NCBI RefSeq assembly: GCF_002860365.1
Contig: NZ_NMWT01000025.1
Coordinates: forward strand, 62,001 to 126,000
Source of the DNA: Bifidobacterium parmae
GTDB lineage: Bacteria > Actinomycetota > Actinomycetes > Actinomycetales > Bifidobacteriaceae
Length of the DNA stretch: 64,000 nucleotides
Reading direction: 5' to 3'
Below the pieces are notes generated by a model that had not been told where the DNA came from, searched no databases, and saw nothing but the letters and a program-made list of their open reading frames with translations. Both the position numbers and the translations under genes were made by a program. Positions 45,372-55,106 of the stretch are shown piece after piece. The first letter of the stretch is position 1. The number at the start of each line of letters is the position of its first letter.

Positions 45372-45662
45372 ATGGCTAAAGTGATTGTCAATGTCGATGA
45401 TGACGTGAAGACGCGTGCCGCCGCCCTGTACGAATCCATGGGCATGACACTGAGCACTGCGGTGAATATGTTCCTTCGCCAGTCGATTCTCGATGAGGGG
45501 ATGCCGTTCAAGCCCACGCGTCGCGCGCCGGACGGATACCCGGTTCCGCCGAGGCATTCCGCGTACCTGTTCGACAAGTCGGAAACCACGGGGCATGTGA
45601 TTCTGCCCGCCGATTGGGACGATCCGGAGGATGCAGTCTATGACCGCTACGCAGACAAGTGA
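45372..45662 (+). CDS. RelB/DinJ-type antitoxin
   Basis: A 96-residue protein whose N-terminus VIVNVDDDVKTRAAALYESMGMTLSTAVNMFLRQSI is the ribbon-helix-helix domain of RelB/DinJ antitoxins. The C-terminal half (HVILPADWDDPEDAVYD) is acidic and should wrap the toxin. AGGAGG lies 5 bases before the ATG. The last 23 bases overlap the toxin gene, as usual in these modules. Its product should neutralise the toxin and repress the shared promoter. Confidence 0.88.
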   Translation: MAKVIVNVDDDVKTRAAALYESMGMTLSTAVNMFLRQSILDEGMPFKPTRRAPDGYPVPPRHSAYLFDKSETTGHVILPADWDDPEDAVYDRYADK

Positions 45663-46011
45663 GCCGCGCCTGTACGACGTGTGGCTGATGTTGGTGGAAT
45701 TTCCCGATCATCCCGGCGTAGGCAAGCCGCGCCCCGTCGTCATCACCGACATAGACGGTGATTTGCTGTCCGGCATCGTCGCCAAGATCACCGGCAACAT
45801 GTCGTGGGATGAAGCCGGTGACGTTCCGCTTCTGGACTGGAAGGCCGAGGGATTGGACAAGCCGTCGCTCGTGCGGTGCTCACAGCGTTTCTACTTCAAC
45901 CGCAGTGAGCTGTTGAGGCGTTTCGGTCGTCTGTCGCTGAGGGATGCGGAACACGTCAACGACGGTCTTGCGGCTTCGCCGGACGTTCCGCCACATAGGC
46001 GACGGGCGTAA
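45640..46011 (+). CDS. PemK/MazF-like endoribonuclease toxin
   Basis: A 123-residue toxin. RLYDVWLMLVEFPDHPG and KPRPVVITDIDGD match the start of the MazF/PemK fold, and SGIVAKITGN, with KPSLVRCSQRFYF, gives the later strand and the conserved Ser-linked helix. Such toxins cut mRNA at specific short sequences. ATG 45640 has GGAGG nine bases upstream; ATG 45631 is too close. It is paired with a RelB/DinJ-type antitoxin rather than a MazE type, a mixed pairing found in some actinobacteria. A related, frameshifted toxin lies at 46653. Confidence 0.82.
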   Translation: MTATQTSEPRLYDVWLMLVEFPDHPGVGKPRPVVITDIDGDLLSGIVAKITGNMSWDEAGDVPLLDWKAEGLDKPSLVRCSQRFYFNRSELLRRFGRLSLRDAEHVNDGLAASPDVPPHRRRA

Positions 46012-46060
46012 GCCCGGCTCATTCGTCGAACCGCATCATGGGTGTTCCCGAGATAAAACG

Positions 46061-46094
46061 AACGCCCTGCAAGCCGTAAGACTTACGGGGCGTT
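46061..46094 (+). other. stem-loop of twin element, copy 2
   Basis: AACGCCCTGCAA pairs with TTACGGGGCGTT (one G-U, one C-A) around the loop GCCGTAAGAC. The loop pattern and the following CAAGGGAGATATTACC match copy 1 at 43783, while the stem has changed on both sides. Confidence 0.6.
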
Positions 46095-46118
46095 CCCAGA
46101 TGCAAGGGAGATATTACC

Positions 46119-46190
46119 ATGAGGACGCGTCTTTTGCGAGCGTGTGGCGTGGTCAGATGGTGCGGCTTCTGCCGCAATCCTATATGGTGA
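46119..46190 (+). CDS. very short Arg-rich ORF (twin element, copy 2)
   Basis: A 23-residue frame starting MRTRLLRACGVVRWCGFC follows CAAGGGAGATATTACC. It resembles the 16-residue frame at 43838 (M-K/R-x-RLLRA-x-G, then WC). A second frame overlaps its end (46184-46240, MVTIAVYAGGTIVIHV) and resembles the read-on part of copy 1. Here a one-base shift separates the two parts, whereas copy 1 has a stop. Real translation is unproven. Confidence 0.4.
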   Translation: MRTRLLRACGVVRWCGFCRNPIW

Positions 46191-46420
46191 CTATAGCCGT
46201 CTATGCGGGCGGAACCATAGTCATCCATGTGACTGTCTGACCATGATGGGATACCGGCGCGGATTGTTCCGCGTCGGCGTCTCCCTTGGATGAACGGGCG
46301 CGGTCGTGCGCCCTGAAATATCGCGGCCGCCCTCACCCGCCGTCACAAGTGGGTAAGGGACTATGACGTGTTCCAAGGTAGACGGGATACGCTGGTTGTA
46401 TCTATGAAAGGTGGTGTGTT
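46190..46420. other. gap before the second toxin-antitoxin pair
   Basis: Apart from the overlapping short frame to 46240, no gene is seen. ATCGCGGCCGC at 46319 recalls the stem of copy 1, and an imperfect CCCTCACCC/GGGTAAGGG hairpin spans about 46330-46360. Confidence 0.4.
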
Positions 46421-46663
46421 ATGACGGTTGTCGAAAGCTTGCCCGCCTATGTCCAAGCTGAGGCGTTGGCGCAGCGCAAGGGCTTGCATGTCAGTGATTT
46501 GATTAACGCCTACTTGGCTGGCTATGTGGCCGGCAGTGGTCCCGAACGTGACGAGCGCGGCTATCCGGTGCTCCGATTGGACTCGGGTTATCCGGGGATT
46601 GTGCGCCCTGAAATTCGGGATGGTGCCGTGGTCTTGCCTGAGGGGTGGGACGATGACGAGTGA
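46421..46663 (+). CDS. antitoxin of the second toxin-antitoxin pair
   Basis: An 80-residue protein. The N-terminal 40 residues (LPAYVQAEALAQRKGLHVSDLINAYL) look like a short helical DNA-binding/dimerisation domain, and the acidic end GAVVLPEGWDDDE matches the C-terminus of the antitoxin at 45372 (GHVILPADWDD). AAAGGTGGTGTGTT precedes the ATG. The last 11 bases overlap the toxin frame. The toxin partner is broken, so this antitoxin may now be an orphan that could still cross-protect. Confidence 0.72.
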   Translation: MTVVESLPAYVQAEALAQRKGLHVSDLINAYLAGYVAGSGPERDERGYPVLRLDSGYPGIVRPEIRDGAVVLPEGWDDDE

Positions 46664-47010
46664 GCGTGAGCCGAAGCGCTATGAGATTTGGGGTTCCTTT
46701 TGCGTTTCCGGATAAGCCGGGTAAAAGCAAGAACCGGCCGTCGGTGGTGCTTCAGTGGGATGGCGGGCGTCGTATGGTGCTGATTACGAAAGTGACCGGC
46801 AATGTCGATCGGCGTGAGGTTGGTTACGTGGTGTTACGAGACTGGTCCGAAGCTGGTTTGACGAAACCGTCCGCGGTTCGTTGCTCTCAGTTGTTGGACG
46901 TTCCGCGTGAGTTGTTTCTTGATGATGGGCCGGTTGGCGTGTTGTCGAGATATGACGCGGAACGCGTGTATAACGCGGTGCTTGAAGCCAATCCCGGTAT
47001 CGAGCTGTAA
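46653..47010 (+). pseudogene. PemK/MazF-like toxin, frameshifted
   Basis: From ATG 46653 the frame reads MTSEREPKRYEIW and then stops after a few residues, while the next frame continues FAFPDKPGKSKNRPSVVLQ through KVTGN and KPSAVRCSQ to a stop at 47010. Removing one G from the GGGG at 46690-46693 joins the frames to give EIWVPFAFPDKPG, aligned with DVWLMLVEFPDHPG of the intact toxin at 45640. The toxin is therefore inactivated by a single-base insertion, unless slippage restores it. A hairpin follows at 47031. Confidence 0.82.
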
Positions 47011-47030
47011 TCGTCTCCTGTTTGATATGT

Positions 47031-47061
47031 CGGCGTGCCGTGGCCTAATCACGACACGCCG
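47031..47061. terminator. terminator after the second toxin-antitoxin pair
   Basis: CGGCGTG-c-CGTG pairs with CACG-a-CACGCCG around a 7-base loop. Confidence 0.65.
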
Positions 47062-47225
47062 ATCTGCTTACCTGAAAAGATGCGCGATGTCATCAATCAT
47101 CAAGCTCATTCGAACACGATAGCCGATTGAACCGGAGTGCCGCTAGTGTATTGATGTGTGTGGAGGATGGTCGCAATCCACTGGAACCGTTTGCTCCGAA
47201 GGATTGTGCATGAGAGGGGGAGAAC

Positions 47226-47990
47226 ATGAAGGTGGCGTTGGAAAGCAACGCGTTCTTCATGGGGGTGGAGTATCTCGCGGTGTTCTGCTGCGGTCTGGTC
47301 GGCGGGCTGGCGGCCGTGCGCAAGCAGTACGACCTGTTCGCCATCCTCGTGATCGCGTGGCTCACCGCGTTGGGAGGTGGCATCCTGCGTGACGTGCTGC
47401 TCGAAGTGCCGCCCGTCGGTATCACCGACCGGTGGTCGGTGGTTACCGCGCTCGTCTCCGGTATCGCCATCGCGATCGTCCACCCGGAGATCAACAAGCT
47501 CAAATGGTCGATGATCACGCTCGACGCGCTCGCGCTCGGTCTGTTCGCGGTCAACGGCACGGCGAAGGCCATGTATCTCGGCACGTCCGGCATGACCGCC
47601 GGGTTCCTCGGCATGGCGACCGCGCTGGGCGGCGGTCTCACCCGCGACATCCTCCTCAACGACGTGCCGATGATCATCCGCGACAAGCACTGGTACGCGG
47701 TGCCCTCCGCCATCGGATGCGTGTGCACCGTGTTCGTGTGCAAAGGGCGCATGGCGGGATTGCTGGATGCCGAGCAGGAGATTGGGCTCGACGTGCTCAT
47801 CATCGTGCTCATCGTCGGCATGCGCCTCGCCTCCGTGATCTACAACATCAAATTCCCCGGGGCCGTGGAACGCCACAACGTGTACCTGCCGGGGGAGGGA
47901 CACTATCTCAGGCGGCCCGACATCACGCCGAAATCCGGTGCCGCGGACCGCGGACCCCATGCGCGGTGGGATGAGGACGACGACGCCTGA
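47226..47990 (+). CDS. TRIC-type cation channel family protein (YadS/UPF0126)
   Basis: A 254-residue membrane protein with about seven helices and two repeats, each with a GGG-xx-RD motif (ALGGGILRDVLL and ALGGGLTRDILL) characteristic of prokaryotic trimeric intracellular cation channels. These form potassium-permeable trimers, and some relatives have been linked to glycine transport, so the solute is uncertain. The C-terminal 35 residues are polar and acidic. ATG 47226 follows GAGAGGGGGAGAAC. It marks the return to backbone sequence after the accessory island. Confidence 0.85.
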   Translation: MKVALESNAFFMGVEYLAVFCCGLVGGLAAVRKQYDLFAILVIAWLTALGGGILRDVLLEVPPVGITDRWSVVTALVSGIAIAIVHPEINKLKWSMITLDALALGLFAVNGTAKAMYLGTSGMTAGFLGMATALGGGLTRDILLNDVPMIIRDKHWYAVPSAIGCVCTVFVCKGRMAGLLDAEQEIGLDVLIIVLIVGMRLASVIYNIKFPGAVERHNVYLPGEGHYLRRPDITPKSGAADRGPHARWDEDDDA

Positions 47991-48072
47991 CGAACGCGCG
48001 TCGCGTTATCCGCACGGCGTGCTATCATCTACGTCTCGTATGTCCTTATAGCAAACGTCGTTTGGAGTTACA

Positions 48073-48333
48073 TTGGCAAACATCAAGTCGCAGAAGAAGC
48101 GCGTCATCACCAACGAGAAGGCGCACAAGCGCAACGTGGCCGTCAAGTCTTCGCTGAAGACCGCCGTCCGCGCCACCCGCGAGGCCATCGCCGCCGGTGA
48201 CAAGGCCGCCGCCCAGGCCGCCTACCAGGTCGCCGCCCGCAAGCTCGACAAGGCCGCCAGCGCCGGCGTGATCCACAAGAACCAGGCCGCCAACCGCAAG
48301 TCCGGCCTCGCCGTCGCGATCAACGCCCTGTGA
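48073..48333 (+). CDS. rpsT: 30S ribosomal protein S20
   Basis: An 86-residue basic, helical protein, matching S20, which binds 16S rRNA near its 5' end. The start [11 protein letters not shown] is typical, and the [12 protein letters not shown] end is conserved. It uses a TTG start, preceded by TTTGGAGTTACA. TATCAT at about 48023 could be its -10 element. A terminator follows and lepA comes next, a common arrangement. Confidence 0.96.
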   Translation: MANIKSQKKRVITNEKAHKRNVAVKSSLKTAVRATREAIAAGDKAAAQAAYQVAARKLDKAASAGVIHKNQAANRKSGLAVAINAL

Positions 48334-48368
48334 GACCGGTTCCGCTCCGTTGAGCGGATGGTCGAGGA

Positions 48369-48403
48369 ACCCCGCAAGCCCACCGGTTTGCGGGGTCTCT
48401 TAT
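48369..48403 (+). terminator. terminator after rpsT
   Basis: ACCCCGCAA pairs with TTGCGGGGT around a 10-base loop, followed by CTCTTATTT. Confidence 0.75.
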
Positions 48404-48454
48404 TTCGCGTACACTAATGTAGGTTTGACTACAGTCGATTAGGAGGCATGCTCA

Positions 48455-50334
<1,880 letters not shown>

Positions 50335-50335
<1 letters not shown>

Positions 50336-51588
50336 TGTTCGAGGTCTACATCCACGTCCCGTTCTGCCTTCGCCGTTGCGGCTATTGCGACTTCAACACG
50401 TACACGGCGACCGACCTTGGCGCGGGCGCCTCGCGCGGCAACTATGCGAACATGGTCATCCGCGAGATGGAGCTCACGCGTGAATGGCAGCTCGTTCACG
50501 GCATCGAGGAGCCGCCGGCGGACACCGTGTTCTTCGGCGGCGGCACGCCGACCATCCTCTCCGCGGACGACCTCGTGGCCATGCTGGACGCGGTCCGCCG
50601 CATCTGGGGCGTCGCGCCGGCCGCGGAGATCACCACCGAAGCCAATCCGGACACCGTCAACGAGTACTACATCGGGCGTCTCGCCGAAGGCGGCTTCACA
50701 CGCATCTCCTTCGGCATGCAGTCCGCCGTGCCGCACGTGCTGAAGACCCTCGACCGCACGCACACGCCGGCGAACGTCGAAGCCGGCGTGCGCGCCGCCG
50801 GCAAGCTGGGTCTGCGTTCCAGCGTCGACCTCATCTACGGTGCGCCGGGGGAGAGCCTCGATGATTGGCGCACCTCGGTAAAGACCGCCATCGATCTCGG
50901 CGTCAACCACATCTCCGCCTATGCGTTGACCGTCGAACCGACCACGAAGATGGGGCGGCGGATCGCCGCCGGCACCCTGCCCAAGCCGGACGACGACGAC
51001 GAGGCCGCCAAATACGAGATCGCCGATGACCTGCTCACGGCCGCCGGACTCGCATGGTACGAGGTGTCCAATTGGGCGAAGCCCGGCTACGAGAGCCGGC
51101 ACAACCTCGGCTATTGGCGCAACGTCGACTGGGCCGGTCTCGGCCCCGGCGCGCACTCGCACTACAACGCCGTCGCCTCCGACGGTGCCGGCGCGACGCA
51201 CGCTCTGCGCGCATGGGACATCGCGCATCCGCGCATGTGGGGCACCGCCATCAACGAGGGCCGCGTCCCGTGGGGCGGCAGCGAGGCGATCACGCCGGGG
51301 GAGAACCTCGAGGAGCTCATCATGCTCGGCCTGCGCATCCGCGAGGGGCTCGACCTGACCCGCATCGACCGGGCCATCGCCTCCGCGCGCGAATCGGAGG
51401 GCTCCACGTCCCTGCGCTCCATTGACGCCGCGCGACTGCGGCCGATGGTCGAAGACGGCCTCATCGTCATCGAGACCGATGCGGAGGGCCACACGCGCGT
51501 CGTCCCCACGCGCGTCGTCCCCACGCGCAAGGGCCGTCTCCTCAACGACGCCGTCATCGAGCGCTTCTTCGCCCTCGCCGGCGTATGA
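50335..51588 (+). CDS. hemW: radical SAM protein HemW (coproporphyrinogen III oxidase-like)
   Basis: A 417-residue radical SAM protein. The iron-sulfur motif is CLRRCGYCDF near residue 10, with FFGGGTPTIL, EANPD and SFGMQS following, and a HemW C-terminal domain. Family members are heme chaperones or HemN-like; lack of a full heme pathway in bifidobacteria makes the cellular role unclear. It overlaps lepA by one base. Near the C-terminus an exact 15-bp duplication (51496-51525) gives RVVPTRVVPTR. Confidence 0.92.
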
Positions 51589-51619
51589 CCCCCGGAAACG
51601 AAACCACACGAAACACGCC

Positions 51620-53041
51620 ATGTCCTATCTTGAACCTGCCATGCTGAGCGACCGCCGTCGCGCGCTCATCTTCGTTAACATCATGCTCTCGTGCATCGCC
51701 ACGACCATCATGGCCACGGCGCTCACCACGGCCCTGCCTCCCATCGTGCGCGATCTGGGCGTCGCCATGCAGACCGGCCAGTGGCTCACCAGCGGATACT
51801 CGCTCGCCATGGGCATCGTCATGCCGTTGACCGCGTTCCTCATCACCCGGTTCCCGACCAAGCCGCTCTACCTCGCCGGCGCCGTGCTGTTCATCGTCGG
51901 CTCGCTGGTCTGCGTGGCCCCGGTGCCGTTCGCCGTCATCATGGCCGGCCGCGTCGTGCAGGCGTGCGGCAACGGACTGCTCATGTCGATGGCGCAGGTC
52001 GTGCTCATGACCATCTACCCGGACAACCGCGGCACGGTCATGGGCTGGTACGGTCTCGCCGTCGGCGTCACGCCGGTGATCGCACCCACCTTGTCCGGCC
52101 TGATGGTCGACGCGTTCGGTTGGCGTTCGATCTTCTATCTGGTGGTCGGCGTGATGGCGGTGTCGCTGGTCGCGGCGTGCTTCGTGTTCGGCGATGTGCT
52201 CAAGACATCCGAACGGTCCTTCGACGTGCTGTCGTTCGCGGTGAGCATCGTCGCGTTCGGCGGCGTGACGCTCGGCGTCGGCAACATCGGCTCCATGCCG
52301 TTCACGAGCATGGCGGTCCTGCCGCCGCTGGCGCTCGGCGTCGCGGCGTCCGTGTGGTTCGTGGCGTTGCAGCTGAAGCGCGAACGCCCGTTCCTCGACG
52401 TGCGCATCCTGCGCCGTCGCGGATTCGCGTTGAGCGTAGTCGGCAGCATGCTGCTGTACTTCGCGATGATGGGATCGTCGGTGATGCTCCCGCTGTACGT
52501 GCAGACCATCAAAGGCGGTTCGGCGTCGATGGCCGGCCTGGTGAGCCTGCCCGGCTCGCTCGCCATGGCGGTGGTCAGCCCGATGGCCGGCCGCCTCTAC
52601 GACCGGTTCGGCGTCAGACGCCTGTTCCTCTTCGGCGGCGTCTGTCTGACCGCCAGCAACCTGTGCATGGGGTTGCTGCCGTTGTCCGCGTCGATCTGGG
52701 TGGCCGCCACGATCAACGTGGCGCGCTCGCTGGCGATCGGCTGCCTGATGATGCCGTTGGTCACGTGGGGCACAAGCGCCGCGGGCGAGGGGCGTCTCGC
52801 CGACGCGAACGCGCTGCTCACCGCGTTGCGCACCATCGCCGGGGCGATCGGGCAGGCCGTGTTCGTCGGGATGATGACCGCGCTGGCGGCGTCTGCGCAC
52901 GCCGGCGGCATGGATATGGCCGCAGCGGACATGCACGGTCTGAACCTGACGTATCTGGCCATGGGCGCGTGCGCGCTCCCGCTGATCGTCATCCCGCTGG
53001 TGTTCCTGCGCGGCGGGGAGGATGGGCGTCGTGCGGCCTGA
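51620..53041 (+). CDS. MFS transporter, DHA2 (drug:H+) type
   Basis: A 473-residue major facilitator with about 14 predicted helices (IMLSCIATTIMATALTTALPPIV, FLITRFPTKPLYLAGA, GRVVQACGNGLLMSMAQV). The GRVVQACGNG motif C and 14-helix count place it with EmrB/QacA-like proton-driven exporters of toxic compounds. The start ATG 51620 has a weak ribosome site; ATG 51641 is an alternative. The TetR gene at 53078 faces it and could control it, though it more likely controls the divergent oxidoreductase. Confidence 0.85.
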   Translation: MSYLEPAMLSDRRRALIFVNIMLSCIATTIMATALTTALPPIVRDLGVAMQTGQWLTSGYSLAMGIVMPLTAFLITRFPTKPLYLAGAVLFIVGSLVCVAPVPFAVIMAGRVVQACGNGLLMSMAQVVLMTIYPDNRGTVMGWYGLAVGVTPVIAPTLSGLMVDAFGWRSIFYLVVGVMAVSLVAACFVFGDVLKTSERSFDVLSFAVSIVAFGGVTLGVGNIGSMPFTSMAVLPPLALGVAASVWFVALQLKRERPFLDVRILRRRGFALSVVGSMLLYFAMMGSSVMLPLYVQTIKGGSASMAGLVSLPGSLAMAVVSPMAGRLYDRFGVRRLFLFGGVCLTASNLCMGLLPLSASIWVAATINVARSLAIGCLMMPLVTWGTSAAGEGRLADANALLTALRTIAGAIGQAVFVGMMTALAASAHAGGMDMAAADMHGLNLTYLAMGACALPLIVIPLVFLRGGEDGRRAA

Positions 53042-53077
53042 CGATTCGCGTACGTCGGCATCGATGGTCGGACGTGT

Positions 53078-53650
53078 TCACTCCACGCCGCCCAGCAGCG
53101 TATGCGTATAGTCATGCAGCTGCTCGCGGGTGAGCGCATGCCCGCGCAGGTATGACCAGTCGAGCACGAGCATCACCGTGTTCGCGTAATGGTCGGCGAC
53201 GAGGTCGGCCGGCAGGTCGAACCGGTCGCGGTCGACGCAGGTGCGCATGATCTCATGCGCCCGGGCCTCGATGAACATGTGCAGACTGGAGAACAACGGG
53301 CCTTCGGGCGGATTGTGCTCCAGCACCGCGCGCAGCAGGTCCGCGTTGGACTCCAGCAGGTCGGCCATCGCGTCGAGCGCCGTATCCACGCGATGCTCCG
53401 GCCCGGCCGATGCGAGGTCGGCCAGATTCGCCTGTCTGGACAACGCCGTCCAGCAGTAGTCGAGCAGATCGTCGCGGTCCTCGAAGTAGTTGTAGAACGT
53501 GGCGCGCGGGTATCCGGCCCGCTCGCACAGCGCGTTGACGCTGATCCCGGTGAACGGCTTCTCGGCGAGCAATGCCGTCATCGCGTCGAAGAACGTGTCG
53601 AGCGTGCGCTGCGCGCCGCGGGTGAGCTTGGCGTTGAGATCCTTCTTCAT
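53078..53650 (-). CDS. TetR-family transcriptional regulator
   Basis: A 190-residue TetR-type repressor with an N-terminal HTH (FTGISVNALCERAGYPRATFYNYFEDRDDLL, residues about 31-60) and a variable ligand domain. It is divergent from the Old Yellow Enzyme gene across a 76-99 base gap that holds a large symmetric operator centred at 53701.5, so it probably represses both. ATG 53650 is chosen over 53677, which lies in the operator. The ribosome site is weak. Confidence 0.88.
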   Translation of the reverse strand: MKKDLNAKLTRGAQRTLDTFFDAMTALLAEKPFTGISVNALCERAGYPRATFYNYFEDRDDLLDYCWTALSRQANLADLASAGPEHRVDTALDAMADLLESNADLLRAVLEHNPPEGPLFSSLHMFIEARAHEIMRTCVDRDRFDLPADLVADHYANTVMLVLDWSYLRGHALTREQLHDYTHTLLGGVE

Positions 53651-53671
53651 GACTGTCCAGCATAGTCTATC

Positions 53672-53731
53672 GTCCATATTTTTGCAGTTGTCAAACTATA
53701 TGGTAATTTAGACAACTGTACAAACATGGAC
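53672..53731. promoter_or_regulatory. 60-bp nested dyad operator
   Basis: GTCCAT (53672-53677) pairs with ATGGAC (53726-53731), and inside it CAGTTGTC (53685-53692) pairs with GACAACTG (53711-53718). Both pairs share the centre 53701.5. TTGCAG (53682) and TAATTT (53704) may be the rightward promoter, which the inner sites would cover. Confidence 0.65.
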
Positions 53732-53749
53732 GTATGGAAAGCTGGAACC

Positions 53750-55036
53750 ATGATGAATGACACGATCGCGGCCGATGCCAAGACGGAGACCGTGACGCCG
53801 ATCGCCGCACCGCTGATCCTGCCCTGCGGCGTGAGAGTGAAGAACCGGATCTACAAATCCGCGATGAACGAGGCGCTCGCCGGCCGCGACTGCGCGCCGA
53901 CCGAAGCCCACGTGCGTCTCTACCGCACATGGGCGAGGGGAGGGGCCGGCGTGCTCGTCACCGGCAACGTGATGGTCGACCGCACCCAGCTCGGCGAACC
54001 CGGCAACGTGGCCGTCGAGGACGAGCGCGACCTGAACATGCTGCGCCGATGGGCCACCGCCGGCACCGAGAACGGTACGCACTGCTGGATGCAGATCAAC
54101 CATCCCGGCCGCCAGTCGCCCATCACCGTCAACCCGCATCCGCTCGCGCCGAGCGCCGGCAGCATCGACGGCGAATACGGCAGGTTCTTCGCCGAACCGA
54201 CGGAACTCACCCGCGAGCAGATCCGCGACATCGTCCGCCGGTTCGCCGCCACGGCCCGCATCGCGAAGAAGGCGGGATTCACCGGCGTGGAGATCCACGC
54301 CGCGCACGGCTACCTCATCAACCAGTTCCTCTCGCCGCTCGACAACCGGCGCACCGACGAATACGGCGGCGACATCGAACACCGCGCCCGGTTCCTGTTC
54401 GACGTGTTCGACGCGGTGCGCGAGGCGGTCGGCCCCGATTTCCCCGTGGCGGTCAAGCTCAATGCGCAGGACGGCGTGCCGGGGGGTTTCAGCGAAGAGG
54501 AGTCCGTCTGGGTCATGAAACAGCTGGAACGTCGCGGCGTCGATCTCATCGACATCTCCGGCGGCACCTACGCGAAGCCGGTCATCCAGACCAACGGCGG
54601 CGCGGAGGAGGACCGCAGGCGCGGCGTCTACTTCACCGACTTCGCGCGACGCGTCACAGGCGAACTGACCGTGCCGGTCGCCCTGACCGGCGGCTTTCGC
54701 AACGCCGCCGACATGGAGCGCGCGCTGGGCGAGGGCATCACGCAGATGATTGGCATTGCGCGGCCGCTTGCGCTTGTGCCCGACCTGCCGAACCGCATCA
54801 TCCGCGACCGGTGGGACGGTTTCGTCGAACTGCCGCGCGTGACGACCGGCATCAGGACGCTCGACAAGGCGTTCGGCGGCATCCTCGTCATCAGCTGGTT
54901 CGAACTGCAGATGAACCGGATCGCGCGGGGCGAACGCCCCGACCCGCGCATCGGCGGCCTGCGCGCGCTCATGTTCGCCATGAGGCGGCACGGTCCCGCC
55001 GCCCTCGCGCCCCGCCGCCGCAAAGGGCGGCAGTGA
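53750..55036 (+). CDS. NADH:flavin oxidoreductase, Old Yellow Enzyme family
   Basis: A 428-residue FMN-dependent ene-reductase-like protein. The family core HAAHGYLINQFLSP, then NRRTDEYGGD, gives the FMN and catalytic region; LIDISGGTYAKP and a late GGFRN/IGIARPL phosphate site follow. Only the TIM-barrel is present, without the iron-sulfur or second flavin domains of dienoyl-CoA reductase. Family members reduce activated C=C bonds, quinones or nitro compounds. ATG 53750 is preferred; the ATG at 53726 lies in the operator and too close to the likely transcript start. Confidence 0.88.
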   Translation: MMNDTIAADAKTETVTPIAAPLILPCGVRVKNRIYKSAMNEALAGRDCAPTEAHVRLYRTWARGGAGVLVTGNVMVDRTQLGEPGNVAVEDERDLNMLRRWATAGTENGTHCWMQINHPGRQSPITVNPHPLAPSAGSIDGEYGRFFAEPTELTREQIRDIVRRFAATARIAKKAGFTGVEIHAAHGYLINQFLSPLDNRRTDEYGGDIEHRARFLFDVFDAVREAVGPDFPVAVKLNAQDGVPGGFSEEESVWVMKQLERRGVDLIDISGGTYAKPVIQTNGGAEEDRRRGVYFTDFARRVTGELTVPVALTGGFRNAADMERALGEGITQMIGIARPLALVPDLPNRIIRDRWDGFVELPRVTTGIRTLDKAFGGILVISWFELQMNRIARGERPDPRIGGLRALMFAMRRHGPAALAPRRRKGRQ

Positions 55037-55106
55037 CGACTGTGTCCGGCATGCCGGCGATGCGTTCCGGCGCGATGGCGATGAACCGGCACGTCGCCGC
55101 GGCGCG

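Noticed and set aside
46660-47010. A separate gene starting at GTG 46660
   Set aside because: Its first residues do not match the toxin family, while joining two frames at 46690-46693 restores the family N-terminus; it is the 3' part of a frameshifted gene.
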